From assembly GCA_002471665.1 (NCBI GenBank), contig DKQK01000071.1:131316-195315 (forward strand): a DNA stretch of 64,000 nt. The letters are read 5' to 3'. Under the pieces are notes generated by a model. It was not told where the DNA came from. It did no database searches and was given only the letters and a program-made list of their open reading frames with translations. Of this stretch, positions 55,918-64,000 are shown in pieces (the first letter of the stretch is position 1; every line of letters begins with the position of its first letter). This stretch comes from Gammaproteobacteria bacterium UBA7310 (GTDB lineage: Bacteria; Pseudomonadota; Gammaproteobacteria; Pseudomonadales; Ketobacteraceae). The translations under genes were made by a program, and so were the position numbers.

Positions 55918-57879
55918 ATGAAGTTACTTCAACGCCAACAGCTTATCACAGTTGCCGCCCTACTCTTGACTCTCGCGCTTGGCGCCTGCGAGCAACCGGG
56001 CGATCCGGGCACCCGTTCGCCGCAGGCAGACTTGTCACAAGCCGCTGCCATCAGCAATCTGATCGAGCAGGCCCAACACGCCAGCAGCCCTCAATCAGAG
56101 CAGCTGCTGATTAAAGCAGCCAACCTGCTGCTGGAGCAGGATAAACCGGCAGATGCCCAACGTCTGCTGGACACGGTAAACCCCACCAGCCTGGACAGTG
56201 ACACCCTGGCCGCGCTGGTATTGACCCTCTCCAACGTTAACCTGGCACTGGACAAACCACAGCAGGCAGAAGAATTACTCACCACCGACCGCATGGGGCT
56301 GCTGACTGCATCCAATCAGCTGAGCGCGGACCGGCTCAATGAAATAAGCCTGCAGCGGGCACGAATCTGGGAATTGAACAATAACTATTTGGCTGCGGCC
56401 AGGGAACGGATCTTTGTTGCCCCAATGCTGGAGAGCGAATCGGCAGACAGCAATCAGCAGATGATCTGGAACGACCTGATCGCCATACCCAACGACACCC
56501 TGGAACAGCTTTCAAACACCATTGCGGTACCGGAGATCCAGGGCTGGCTGGAATTGGCCTGGATCTATAAAGGTTACCAGGACAACCTGGACCAACAGTT
56601 AAAACAACTGGACCAGTGGCAGACCCGCTACCCAGGTCACCCGGCGGCCCTGAAGCTACCGGAAGCCCTGCGCCTGGTGAGGGAGCTCAGCACCAACCAG
56701 CCCCAACAGATTGCCCTGCTGTTACCCACCCAGGGCAAGTACCGGCCGGCCGCACAGGCCATCCTGAACGGTTTCATGGGGGCTTATTACGCCGCCAATG
56801 GCAACCAAGACCAAAGCGGAACATCCATTCGGGTCTATGACACCAGTGATGTAACGAGATTTCAGACCACATACGACCTGGCAGTTGCCGAAGGCGCCGA
56901 AGTCATCATAGGCCCGCTGCAGAAAGAAAACCTGCGCAAGTTGCTCACCACCACCGACAATCTACCGGTGACCACCATCGCGCTGAACCAGGAGCAGGGC
57001 CAGTATGAATCTCCTGCCAATCTGTACCAGTTCGGACTGTCACCGGAGGATGACGCCACCGAAGTTGCCAAACATGCCATGCACAAACAATATGAGCGCG
57101 CCGCTGTCTTGTTCCAGAACAACCCTTGGTGGGAGCGAGCCTATCTGGCGTTCGCACAGGATTGGCAGGCCGACAAACGCCAGGTAACCGGCATTGCCAG
57201 TTATGACGACCAGAACAAGATGGCCAATGCCATCAAGGACATGCTGCTGGTGCAGCATAGCGAGTTTCGGGCCAGGCAATTACGCAATATTCTCGGCAAA
57301 CCTGTGGAGTTCCAGCCCAGAAGACGTCAGGACATCGACTTTATCTATCTGATCTCCACGCCGGAGCAGGCACGCCAGATACGGCCATTGCTGGACTTTT
57401 ACTACGCCGAAGACATCCCCGTAATTGCGGGCTCACAGATATACAGCGGCAAAGCCAGCCCCAAGAACGATCGCGACCTGAACGGTATCGAGTTCTGCGA
57501 TATCCCCTGGCTGCTGGAAAAACCGGACACCATTCAACAGGCAATGCGCAAAGCCTGGCCCAAGGCGGATCACCGTTACTTCCGCCTCAACGCCATGGGC
57601 GTAGATGCCTATCGCCTGCAATCCCGCCTGCAACTGTTAACACAAATCCCCGACGCCGGCCTGTTTGGCGCCACCGGAAATCTCAGCATTGGCATCGACA
57701 ACCAGGTTCACCGGGAACTCAGCTGGGCTGTAATGAAAAACGGCCGGCCACAACTGCTGCCGAAAATCACCGAGACTGAAATCAAGGAAGACGCACTCTC
57801 TCCGCTGCAAACCAATGAACACACCAACCAAACCATACAAACCACTGACCGCCAACAAGCAGACCGGCAACCAGGCTGA
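55918..57879 (+). CDS. lpoA: LpoA-type outer-membrane lipoprotein activator of PBP1A
   Basis: Outer-membrane lipoprotein that reaches through the periplasm to stimulate PBP1A transpeptidase. The 653-residue precursor has a lipoprotein signal ending LALGAC with Cys24 as the lipidated residue, an N-terminal TPR-like helical domain (about 50-280) and a C-terminal periplasmic-binding-protein fold (about 285-620, starting QQIALLLPTQGKYRPAAQAILNGFMGAYY). The ATG at 55918 is chosen because it begins the signal peptide. It overlaps yraN by 65 bases at the 3' end. Confidence 0.93.
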   Translation: MKLLQRQQLITVAALLLTLALGACEQPGDPGTRSPQADLSQAAAISNLIEQAQHASSPQSEQLLIKAANLLLEQDKPADAQRLLDTVNPTSLDSDTLAALVLTLSNVNLALDKPQQAEELLTTDRMGLLTASNQLSADRLNEISLQRARIWELNNNYLAAARERIFVAPMLESESADSNQQMIWNDLIAIPNDTLEQLSNTIAVPEIQGWLELAWIYKGYQDNLDQQLKQLDQWQTRYPGHPAALKLPEALRLVRELSTNQPQQIALLLPTQGKYRPAAQAILNGFMGAYYAANGNQDQSGTSIRVYDTSDVTRFQTTYDLAVAEGAEVIIGPLQKENLRKLLTTTDNLPVTTIALNQEQGQYESPANLYQFGLSPEDDATEVAKHAMHKQYERAAVLFQNNPWWERAYLAFAQDWQADKRQVTGIASYDDQNKMANAIKDMLLVQHSEFRARQLRNILGKPVEFQPRRRQDIDFIYLISTPEQARQIRPLLDFYYAEDIPVIAGSQIYSGKASPKNDRDLNGIEFCDIPWLLEKPDTIQQAMRKAWPKADHRYFRLNAMGVDAYRLQSRLQLLTQIPDAGLFGATGNLSIGIDNQVHRELSWAVMKNGRPQLLPKITETEIKEDALSPLQTNEHTNQTIQTTDRQQADRQPG

Positions 57880-58207
57880 AGCGCTGGCGAGGGACTTTCT
57901 CAGCGCCAAAGGCTTAAGCTACTGCGATAGCAACTTTCAGTGCAAGACCGGTGAAATTGATCTGATCATGAAGGATCAGGATATGCTGGTGTTTGTGGAG
58001 GTACGATATCGTGCCGATTCAGACCATGGCTCTCCCCTGGCGACCGTCACTCATGCCAAGCAACGAAAACTGATTCGAACCGCCAGCTTTTTTCTGCAGC
58101 AGCAGTTCGGGGACCGCTGGCCAGCCTGCCGGTTTGATGTGGTGGGCATCAGCGGCGATCTGCAGCAGAGTCCGACAATTCAGTGGATTCCGGCTGCTTT
58201 TTACTGA
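57815..58207 (+). CDS. yraN: UPF0102 family protein YraN
   Basis: Small nuclease-fold protein (Holliday-junction-resolvase-like) of unknown role. The 130-residue protein carries the family pattern GNQAEALARDFLSAKGL, TGEIDLIMKDQDMLVFVEVRYR (Glu/Asp and E-V-[RK] active-site-like residues) and LIRTASFFL. The ATG at 57815 makes a 65-base overlap with lpoA in another frame. A later start would remove part of the N-terminal helix that precedes the conserved block, so I keep it. Confidence 0.9.
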   Translation: MNTPTKPYKPLTANKQTGNQAEALARDFLSAKGLSYCDSNFQCKTGEIDLIMKDQDMLVFVEVRYRADSDHGSPLATVTHAKQRKLIRTASFFLQQQFGDRWPACRFDVVGISGDLQQSPTIQWIPAAFY

Positions 58208-58244
58208 CTTCGGAAAACCGCGCCATTTGCCGTATACTATGTAA

Positions 58245-58868
<624 letters not shown>

Positions 58869-58871
58869 GGG

Positions 58872-59264
58872 TTACTTCACGACCTTGAGCGAGGGTTTTC
58901 CGGACGGCTTCGGTGGAGAATCATCACTGCCGCCGCCATCTTCGGGGGGTGGCATTTCATCCTCGTCAAAGAACATGCCTTTGCCATTCTCCTTGGCATA
59001 GATGGCCAGTATCGCACCCACGGGCACATGCAGATTGCGCGGCTTACCACCAAAGCGGGCAGAGAACTCCACCTCATCGTTTCCCATATGCAGATTACGT
59101 ATGGCCGACGGAGCCAGGTTCAAAATAATTTTGCCTTCGCTGACAAACTCATTGGGCACCTGCACCATAGGATAAGATGCTTTCACCAACAAGTAGGGCG
59201 TAAGCTGGTTATCCAGTATCCACTCATAAACGGCTCGAATGAAATAAGGTCGGCTTGGGGTCAT
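58872..59264 (-). CDS. sspB: ClpXP protease specificity-enhancing factor SspB
   Basis: Adaptor that binds ssrA-tagged proteins and delivers them to ClpXP. The 130-residue protein has the Sm-like substrate-binding core SRPYFIRAVYEWILDNQLTPYLLV ... ILNLAPSAIRNL ... EVEFSARFGGKPRNLHVPVGAILAIYAKENGKGM, then an acidic/Pro-rich linker and the C-terminal ClpX-binding tail PSLKVVK. Start at the ATG at 59264; a GTG two codons earlier is possible. Converges on diaA with three bases between stops. Confidence 0.96.
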   Translation of the reverse strand: MTPSRPYFIRAVYEWILDNQLTPYLLVKASYPMVQVPNEFVSEGKIILNLAPSAIRNLHMGNDEVEFSARFGGKPRNLHVPVGAILAIYAKENGKGMFFDEDEMPPPEDGGGSDDSPPKPSGKPSLKVVK

Positions 59265-59317
59265 CAACACTCTCGCAGGAGCTGCCCCGAAGCGCAGGGC
59301 AGCAATTCAATAATGTG

Positions 59318-59950
59318 TTAGAGCCGCAGCTCACGCTCAGCGTCTGACAAACTGGCCTGGAATGATTCACGGGCAAACAGTCGGTCAGCGTAAGCCAGCA
59401 AATTTCCCGATTTGGATTTCTGCAACTCAATTCCCATGGCCGGGAGCCGCCATAAAATGGGAGCCACCACGCAGTCAACCAAAGTGAAATCGTCACTCAT
59501 AAAAAAGGGTTTTTCCGAGAAAATCGGGTCGATCGCCACCAGGTTCTCGGTGAAATCCTTACGGTGCTTGTTCAACACCGCGTCTTTCTCGGTGCCGGCC
59601 ATCAGGGCATCAACAGCATCACACCAGTCACGGTGAATACGGTGCATCAACAGGCGGCTGCGGGCGCGCTCAACCGGGTACACCGGGAGCAATGGAGGGT
59701 GCGGAAACCGCTCATCCAAATACTCCATCATGATATTGGGCTCATAGAGTGTCAGTTCACGATCCACCAAAGTCGGCAACTCGTTGTAGGGATTCAACGT
59801 TGCTAAATCTTCAGGCTTTTCGGCCGGATCCACATCCAGCACATCAACCGCCACCCCCTTTTCCGCAAGCACGATGCGGACCCGATGGCTGTAATGATCA
59901 TTACCATCGGAAAAAAAAGTCATCGAAGAACGTTTAGCAATGACACCCAT
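59318..59950 (-). CDS. sspA: Stringent starvation protein A (GST-like)
   Basis: RNA-polymerase-associated protein with a glutathione-S-transferase fold but no transferase activity in studied members. The 210-residue protein has the thioredoxin-like N-domain (YSHRVRIVLAEKGVAVDVLDVDP, NPYNELPTLVDRELTLYEPNIMMEYLDERFPHPPLLPVYP) and an all-helical C-domain with RLLMHRIHRDWCD and LVDCVVAPILWRLPAMGIEL. Upstream of sspB with 53 bases between, as in related genomes. GGAG lies ten bases before the ATG. Confidence 0.95.
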   Translation of the reverse strand: MGVIAKRSSMTFFSDGNDHYSHRVRIVLAEKGVAVDVLDVDPAEKPEDLATLNPYNELPTLVDRELTLYEPNIMMEYLDERFPHPPLLPVYPVERARSRLLMHRIHRDWCDAVDALMAGTEKDAVLNKHRKDFTENLVAIDPIFSEKPFFMSDDFTLVDCVVAPILWRLPAMGIELQKSKSGNLLAYADRLFARESFQASLSDAERELRL

Positions 59951-60061
59951 GAAAGTTCACTCCAGAGCAATTTTCAAAATAACGTTGCAAACAGCGGCAA
60001 CACAAACGGCGAAGGGGCGGAGGCCAACAGCCCACCGCCCCACGCCGGGTTTTATTCCTGA

Positions 60062-60721
60062 TTAATGAATATCTTTCCAGTACTCCCGATTGAGGAAGTA
60101 AACCGGGATAAAGAGTATCGCCAGGAATATCAACACATATACGCCAATTCGCTCCCGTTCAGCGCGGATCGGCTCAGCCATGTAGACCATGTAGTTGGTC
60201 AAATCAGCCATCGCCGTCTCGAACTTATCCTCGCCCAGCTCCTGCTCCATATTCGAAAGCACGTGCGGCATACCAACATCGGGGAAGATATGATTGTTCA
60301 CACCCCAGGGGCGGGAGTCGTCTTCATAGAAGTTGGTCAGATAGGAATACACCCAGTCTGCGCCTCTGATACGTGCCACCAGAGTAAGATCCGGCGGTAC
60401 GGTGCCAAACCATTTCTTGGCCAGATCACGGGGAATGGCTGATTGAATGGTTTCACCGATCTTGTCGGTGGTGAACATCAGGTTCTCTTTCATGATTTCA
60501 GGCGGGATCTCCAGATCCGTGGCTGCACGCTCATAACGCATGTATTGCGCAGAGTGACAGCCGATGCAATTGTTCATAAACAACTGCATACCGCGCTGCA
60601 GAGAGACCTTGTCATCCATATTAATGGGAGCAGGCACAAGATACTCATTGTGACCGCCGCCTGCGGCCTGGGCAAACACCGGCAGGCACAGCAATACTAG
60701 TACAGAGATAAACTTATTCAT
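60062..60721 (-). CDS. petC: Ubiquinol--cytochrome c reductase cytochrome c1 subunit
   Basis: Membrane-anchored c-type haem subunit of the bc1 complex. The 219-residue precursor has a signal peptide (cleavage near residue 20, FAQAAGG), the haem site CIGCH (52-56), PPDLTLVARIRGADWVYSYL, DVGMPHVLSNM with the methionine axial ligand, and a C-terminal membrane anchor YVLIFLAILFIPVYFLNREYW. Its start overlaps the petB stop (TGATG). A GC-rich hairpin (60014-60041) follows the gene but lacks a T-tract. Confidence 0.96.
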   Translation of the reverse strand: MNKFISVLVLLCLPVFAQAAGGGHNEYLVPAPINMDDKVSLQRGMQLFMNNCIGCHSAQYMRYERAATDLEIPPEIMKENLMFTTDKIGETIQSAIPRDLAKKWFGTVPPDLTLVARIRGADWVYSYLTNFYEDDSRPWGVNNHIFPDVGMPHVLSNMEQELGEDKFETAMADLTNYMVYMAEPIRAERERIGVYVLIFLAILFIPVYFLNREYWKDIH

Positions 60722-61977
60722 CAGTGTGCCATCCTTACTCGCTCAGGAACGGGTTTGCAGGTTTCTTTTGACGTCCAGAACGGCATCAGTATGAAATAGG
60801 CAAAATAGAATGCCGTACCAATCTGCCCCAGCGCCCGGTAGGTCAACTCAAAGGGCAGGAACTCCACGTGCACGTCTGGAGATTTAACACCACAAACACC
60901 CAGAATGATGAAGAACACCACAAACAGAGCTAACATGATTTTGCTGATCCAGCCTTTGTAGCGGATTGACTTCACAGGGCTGCGATCCAGCCATGGCAGG
61001 ACAAAGAGCACCGCAATGGACGCTCCCATTGCTACCACACCCAGCAACTTATCGGGAATTGCCCGCAGGATTGCGTAGAAGGGGGTGAAATACCACACCG
61101 GTGCAATGTGATCCGGAGTTTTCAACGGGTTGGCCGGTTCAAAATTTGGTTTCTCGAGGAAGTATCCACCCCCATCAGGGAAGAAGAACACCACGGTCAG
61201 GAACACAAACAGGAACACAACCACACCCACCAGGTCATGCACGCTGTAATAAGGGTGGAAAGGAATACCATCCAGGGGCACACCATTTTCATCCTTCAGT
61301 TTCTTGATCTCGATACCATCGGGATTATTGGAGCCCACTTCGTGCAGAGCAATGATATGCAGAACCACCAGTGCCAGAATCACAATGGGCAATGCCACCA
61401 CATGCAGGGCGAAGAATCGATTGAGGGTAATACCGGAAATCAGGTAGTCACCACGAATCCATTCGGTCAGCGCATCACCTACCACCGGTATTGCACCAAA
61501 CAACGAAATGATCACCTGCGCCCCCCAGTAGGACATTTGCCCCCAGGGCAACAGGTAACCCATGAAACCTTCCGCCATCAACGCCAGATAGATGGTCATA
61601 CCGAAGATCCACACCAATTCACGGGGTGCACGATAAGACCCATACATCATACCCCGGAACATATGCAGATAAACCACCACAAAGAATGCCGAAGCGCCGG
61701 TGGAGTGGAGATACCGCAGAAGCCAGCCGTATTCCACGTCACGCATCATGTTCAGTTCTACCGACATGAAAGCCCCTTCACCGGAAGGGTTGTAGAGCAT
61801 GGTCAACCAGATACCCGTCAGCAACTGGTTAACCAGCACCAACATGGCAAGCGAACCAAAGAAATACCACACATTGAAGTTCTTAGGAGCATAATATTTG
61901 CTCATGTGTTCTTCGAACATCTTGGTGGCAGGGAAGCGGGCATCAACCCAGCCCATCAGGTTTTGGAACATACTCAT
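60721..61977 (-). CDS. petB: Ubiquinol--cytochrome c reductase cytochrome b subunit
   Basis: Core di-haem membrane subunit of the bc1 complex with both quinone sites. The 418-residue protein has about eight helices, with haem-ligand histidine pairs in RYLHSTGASAFFVVVYLHMFRGMMYGSY and FFALHVVALPIVILALVVLHIIALHEVGSNNP, the WGAQVIISLFGAIPVVGDAL Qo region, and the conserved PEWY-type stretch here as PVWYFTPFYAILRAIPDKLLGV. Overlaps petA (TGATG) and petC. The PVWY instead of PEWY reading is noted separately. Confidence 0.96.
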   Translation of the reverse strand: MSMFQNLMGWVDARFPATKMFEEHMSKYYAPKNFNVWYFFGSLAMLVLVNQLLTGIWLTMLYNPSGEGAFMSVELNMMRDVEYGWLLRYLHSTGASAFFVVVYLHMFRGMMYGSYRAPRELVWIFGMTIYLALMAEGFMGYLLPWGQMSYWGAQVIISLFGAIPVVGDALTEWIRGDYLISGITLNRFFALHVVALPIVILALVVLHIIALHEVGSNNPDGIEIKKLKDENGVPLDGIPFHPYYSVHDLVGVVVFLFVFLTVVFFFPDGGGYFLEKPNFEPANPLKTPDHIAPVWYFTPFYAILRAIPDKLLGVVAMGASIAVLFVLPWLDRSPVKSIRYKGWISKIMLALFVVFFIILGVCGVKSPDVHVEFLPFELTYRALGQIGTAFYFAYFILMPFWTSKETCKPVPERVRMAH

Positions 61978-62576
61978 CAGGCAGCCTCCCCGTCTTCACC
62001 AATCTTGATAAGCGTGTCGCTCATGTAATAGTAGGGCGGCACTTCCAGGTTCAAGGGAGCAGGCACCGATTTGAACACACGCCCGGAGAAATCAAACTTG
62101 GAGCCATGGCACGGGCAGAAAAAGCCACCCATCCAGTCTGCGCCCAGGTCAGCAGGGGCCACTTCCGGCCGATACAGGGGAGAACACCCCAAATGGGTAC
62201 ATAAACCTATTAAAACCACAATTTCCTCATGCCCATCGCGGGCACGGGCATCACCCGCCACATAGTCCGGCTGTTTGGCTTCAGAGGAATCCGGATCACG
62301 CAGGTTATCTTCGACGGCGTCGAGGCTGGCCATGGCCTCATTTGAGCGACGCAGAATCCAGACTGGCTTGCCGCGCCATTCAACGGTCATTCTCTGGCCC
62401 ACTTCCAGCTTGCTGATGTCCGCCACCACAGGTGCACCGGCGGTTTTCGCCTTGGCGCTGGGGTTCCAGGACTTCACAAACGGCACAGCGGCACCAACCA
62501 CTCCCACTGCCCCGACTGCTGAAGTGGCTCCAATCAGGAAGCGTCGCCGCCCCTCATTTACGCCTTCAGTACTCAT
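61977..62576 (-). CDS. petA: Ubiquinol--cytochrome c reductase Rieske iron-sulfur subunit
   Basis: Carries the [2Fe-2S] cluster that accepts electrons from ubiquinol. The 199-residue protein has a Tat-type signal/anchor (RRRFLIGATSAVGAVGVVGAAVPFV, arginines 10-12), then the cluster-binding motifs CTHLGCSP and CPCHGSKFDFSG with two Cys and two His plus the disulfide pair. First gene of petA-petB-petC; a terminator ends the ribosomal-protein operon just upstream, so the promoter should lie in 62577-62732. Confidence 0.97.
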   Translation of the reverse strand: MSTEGVNEGRRRFLIGATSAVGAVGVVGAAVPFVKSWNPSAKAKTAGAPVVADISKLEVGQRMTVEWRGKPVWILRRSNEAMASLDAVEDNLRDPDSSEAKQPDYVAGDARARDGHEEIVVLIGLCTHLGCSPLYRPEVAPADLGADWMGGFFCPCHGSKFDFSGRVFKSVPAPLNLEVPPYYYMSDTLIKIGEDGEAA

Positions 62577-62732
62577 TCAGTTTCTCTCCCCGATAACGTT
62601 AAGAAGTCGAGCGGCCTTGCTCAAGGCACACTAACCCCTACCCATAATTTTAAACGCGCAAATAGTAATGAAATTGCAGTGGAGTTACAAGGAAAGCTTT
62701 AGGAAGAACGAATACTTAGAACGGGAAGACGC

Positions 62733-62761
62733 AAAAGCGCCCGGGCAGCAACCCAGGCGCT
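62733..62761 (-). terminator. Terminator of the rplM-rpsI operon
   Basis: Minus-strand stem AGCGCCTGGG / CCCGGGCGCT (ten pairs, one G-T) with a six-base loop, followed by TTTTGC. It lies 27 bases beyond the rpsI stop. Confidence 0.85.
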
Positions 62762-62787
62762 CTTGAACCACAAAACGCAATAAGAAA

Positions 62788-63174
62788 TCAGCGTTTTGAG
62801 AATTGCGGACGCTTACGCGCTTTACGCAGACCCACTTTCTTACGCTCGACTTCACGAGCGTCACGGGTCACGAAGCCGGCTTTACGCAGCGCGGATCGCA
62901 GAGTTTCATCGTATTCCATCAAGGCGCGGGTAATGCCGTGACGAATTGCGCCGGCCTGACCGCTGCCGCCGCCGCCCTTGACAGTGACATAAACATCAAA
63001 CTTTTCAGCAGCTTCCACCAGCTCTAATGGCTGACGAACCACCATGCGAGCAGTTTCGCGACCGAAGTACTGGTCCAAAGCGCGACCATTGATGGAGATA
63101 TTGCCTGAACCAGGCTTTATAAATACACGTGCTGCTGCAGTTTTGCGGCGGCCTGTACCGTAATTAGTGTCCAC
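62788..63174 (-). CDS. rpsI: Small ribosomal subunit protein uS9
   Basis: 30S ribosomal protein S9. The 128-residue protein starts at a GTG with GGGGGCGG upstream and has the family pattern [42 protein letters not shown] and the basic C-terminal tail [13 protein letters not shown], which reaches into the P site. It follows rplM by 12 bases in the universal rplM-rpsI order. Confidence 0.98.
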   Translation of the reverse strand: MDTNYGTGRRKTAAARVFIKPGSGNISINGRALDQYFGRETARMVVRQPLELVEAAEKFDVYVTVKGGGGSGQAGAIRHGITRALMEYDETLRSALRKAGFVTRDAREVERKKVGLRKARKRPQFSKR

Positions 63175-63186
63175 TATTCCGCCCCC

Positions 63187-63615
63187 TTACAGTGCCAATT
63201 CTTTCGGTTGCTGTGCCGCATGAGGATGCTCAGCGCCAGCATAAACCTTGAGTTTGCCCAACATGGCGCGGCCCAGAGGGTTACGCGGCATCATGCCCTT
63301 AACGGCTTTTTCTATCGCCTGCTCCGGCTTGCGGTCCATCAACTTGTCAAAGCTGATTTCCTTAATACCACCGGGGTATTCAGTGTGACGATAATACATC
63401 TTATCTGTACGCTTGTTACCGGTAACACGCACTTTTTCTGCATTGATTACAACGATGTAATCGCCGGTATCAACGTGAGGGGTATACACTGGCTTGTGTT
63501 TGCCACGCAGGCGTCGCGCGATTTCAGTCGCCAGACGACCCAAAGTCTTGTCGGTTGCATCCACAACGTACCAGTCACGCTCTACCGATTCTGGTTTTGC
63601 ACTAAACGTTTTCAT
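63187..63615 (-). CDS. rplM: Large ribosomal subunit protein uL13
   Basis: 50S ribosomal protein L13, 142 residues, the same as E. coli. Landmarks are [45 protein letters not shown] and MLPRNPLGR-type motif [30 protein letters not shown]. It is the first gene of the rplM-rpsI operon, with a promoter about 60-85 bases upstream. Confidence 0.98.
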   Translation of the reverse strand: MKTFSAKPESVERDWYVVDATDKTLGRLATEIARRLRGKHKPVYTPHVDTGDYIVVINAEKVRVTGNKRTDKMYYRHTEYPGGIKEISFDKLMDRKPEQAIEKAVKGMMPRNPLGRAMLGKLKVYAGAEHPHAAQQPKELAL

Positions 63616-63672
63616 TGAATCTGCCCTAGAACACTCTAATCCGAGGTCTGCCCGTCAATTTAAAGAGCGCGA

Positions 63673-63701
63673 ATACTACCCAAGCCGTCTCCGCTTTACA
63701 A
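63673..63701 (-). promoter_or_regulatory. rplM: Candidate sigma70 promoter of rplM-rpsI
   Basis: Minus-strand TTGTAA (plus 63696-63701) and TAGTAT (plus 63673-63678) are separated by 17 bases. The remainder of 63616-64000 holds no supported gene; a 96-codon open frame at 63626-63916 overlaps this promoter and looks random. Confidence 0.5.
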
Positions 63702-63949
63702 GCATTTTTAGAGACAGTTTCGATAACGCCCTGATTTAACGAGCTATCATTTGTTTTCAGCAGTGCGGCCAATGTTGCTGTGAGGAACAATTCACTGGCT
63801 TTGTTGCTACGACAGTAACGGGGTGAAGAACTATAACAGAATTTTAAAAGGACACCAGAGTTTGGCGGCGCTTTCTTGCACCGGGAAGCGAGTCTGGTTG
63901 CAAGACATGGCGCCACATTGCGCCAACCTGGTCATAAATCGCTCCATTT

Positions 63950-63985
63950 TAAGCGCCAACTCTGAGCTAAGCGCCAACTCTGAGC
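63950..63985. repeat. Tandem duplication of an 18-bp unit
   Basis: TAAGCGCCAACTCTGAGC occurs twice head to tail without mismatch, 15 bases from the window end. Its context beyond the window is unknown. Confidence 0.75.
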
Positions 63986-64000
63986 GCCGCGAACATAGGA

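Noticed and set aside
60014..60041. GC-rich hairpin after petC
   Set aside because: The stem is good (seven pairs) but the loop is long and no T-tract follows, so I do not call it a terminator.
63626..63916. 96-codon open frame upstream of rplM
   Set aside because: Composition is random-looking, it has no recognisable motif, and it covers the rplM promoter.

Overview
The window is a dense, almost entirely chromosomal-core segment of a gammaproteobacterium. Evidence for this is a complete dcw cell-division cluster, LpxC, type IV pilus genes pilABCD, SspA/SspB, LpoA, a cytochrome bc1 operon and an A-type RNase P RNA. Gene content and order resemble both Pseudomonas (ampE-ampD-DUF1631-nadC-pilA-pilBCD-coaE-yacG; mutT-argJ-secA-M23-DUF721-lpxC; mraZ-rnpB-rsmI-lpoA-yraN-diaA-sspBA-pet-rpsI-rplM) and the Escherichia coli 2-3 minute region (aceEF-ampED-nadC-pil-coaE-yacG-mutT-secA-lpxC-ftsZ...mraZ). 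This fits a marine Pseudomonadales/Oceanospirillales/Cellvibrionales-type organism; the genus cannot be fixed from the sequence alone.

Layout. 1-4 kb: an AmpG-type muropeptide permease (-), a response regulator with a degenerate GGDEF domain (+), a PanE-type reductase (+) and a small orphan protein (-). 4.2-11.2 kb: a late-cobalamin block, with adenosyltransferase, cobU, cobT, cobC (phosphatase) and cobS on +, cobQ on -, then cbiB and threonine-phosphate decarboxylase on +. No corrin-ring synthesis genes and no recognisable B12 riboswitch are present. 11.2-12.2 kb: a non-coding stretch and a lysozyme-like hypothetical gene. 12.2-18.2 kb (-): aceE-aceF, then ampD-ampE upstream of them. 18.3-20.6 kb: a large DUF1631 gene. 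21-23.2 kb (+): an alanine/glycine:cation symporter and nadC. 23.2-28.7 kb: tfpZ and pilA (-) divergent from pilB-pilC-pilD (+). 28.8-29.6 kb: coaE-yacG (+). 29.6-35.8 kb (-): mutT/thiE fusion, argJ, secA and an M23 peptidase. 35.9 kb: a DUF721/DciA gene (+).

36.5-54.3 kb (-) is one uninterrupted murein and division cluster, read as mraZ-rsmH-ftsL-ftsI-murE-murF-mraY-murD-ftsW-murG-murC-ddl-ftsQ-ftsA-ftsZ-lpxC. A clear sigma70 promoter and a phased array of MraZ boxes lie in front of mraZ. RNase P RNA (rnpB) follows at 54.65-55.02 kb, then rsmI (-) divergent from lpoA-yraN-diaA (+). 58.9-63.6 kb (-) holds sspB, sspA, the petABC operon and rplM-rpsI.

Functional themes are peptidoglycan synthesis and recycling (mur genes, ampG, ampD, ampE, lpoA), cell division, type IV pili, B12 assembly and central or respiratory metabolism. 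I found no defence island, prophage, insertion sequence, CRISPR array or biosynthetic cluster, and no obvious new multi-gene system. The most interesting unexplained signals are regulatory. A 33-bp perfect palindrome lies between pilA and pilB, next to a textbook sigma54 promoter, and its 15-bp core recurs in the intergenic region in front of the alanine symporter.
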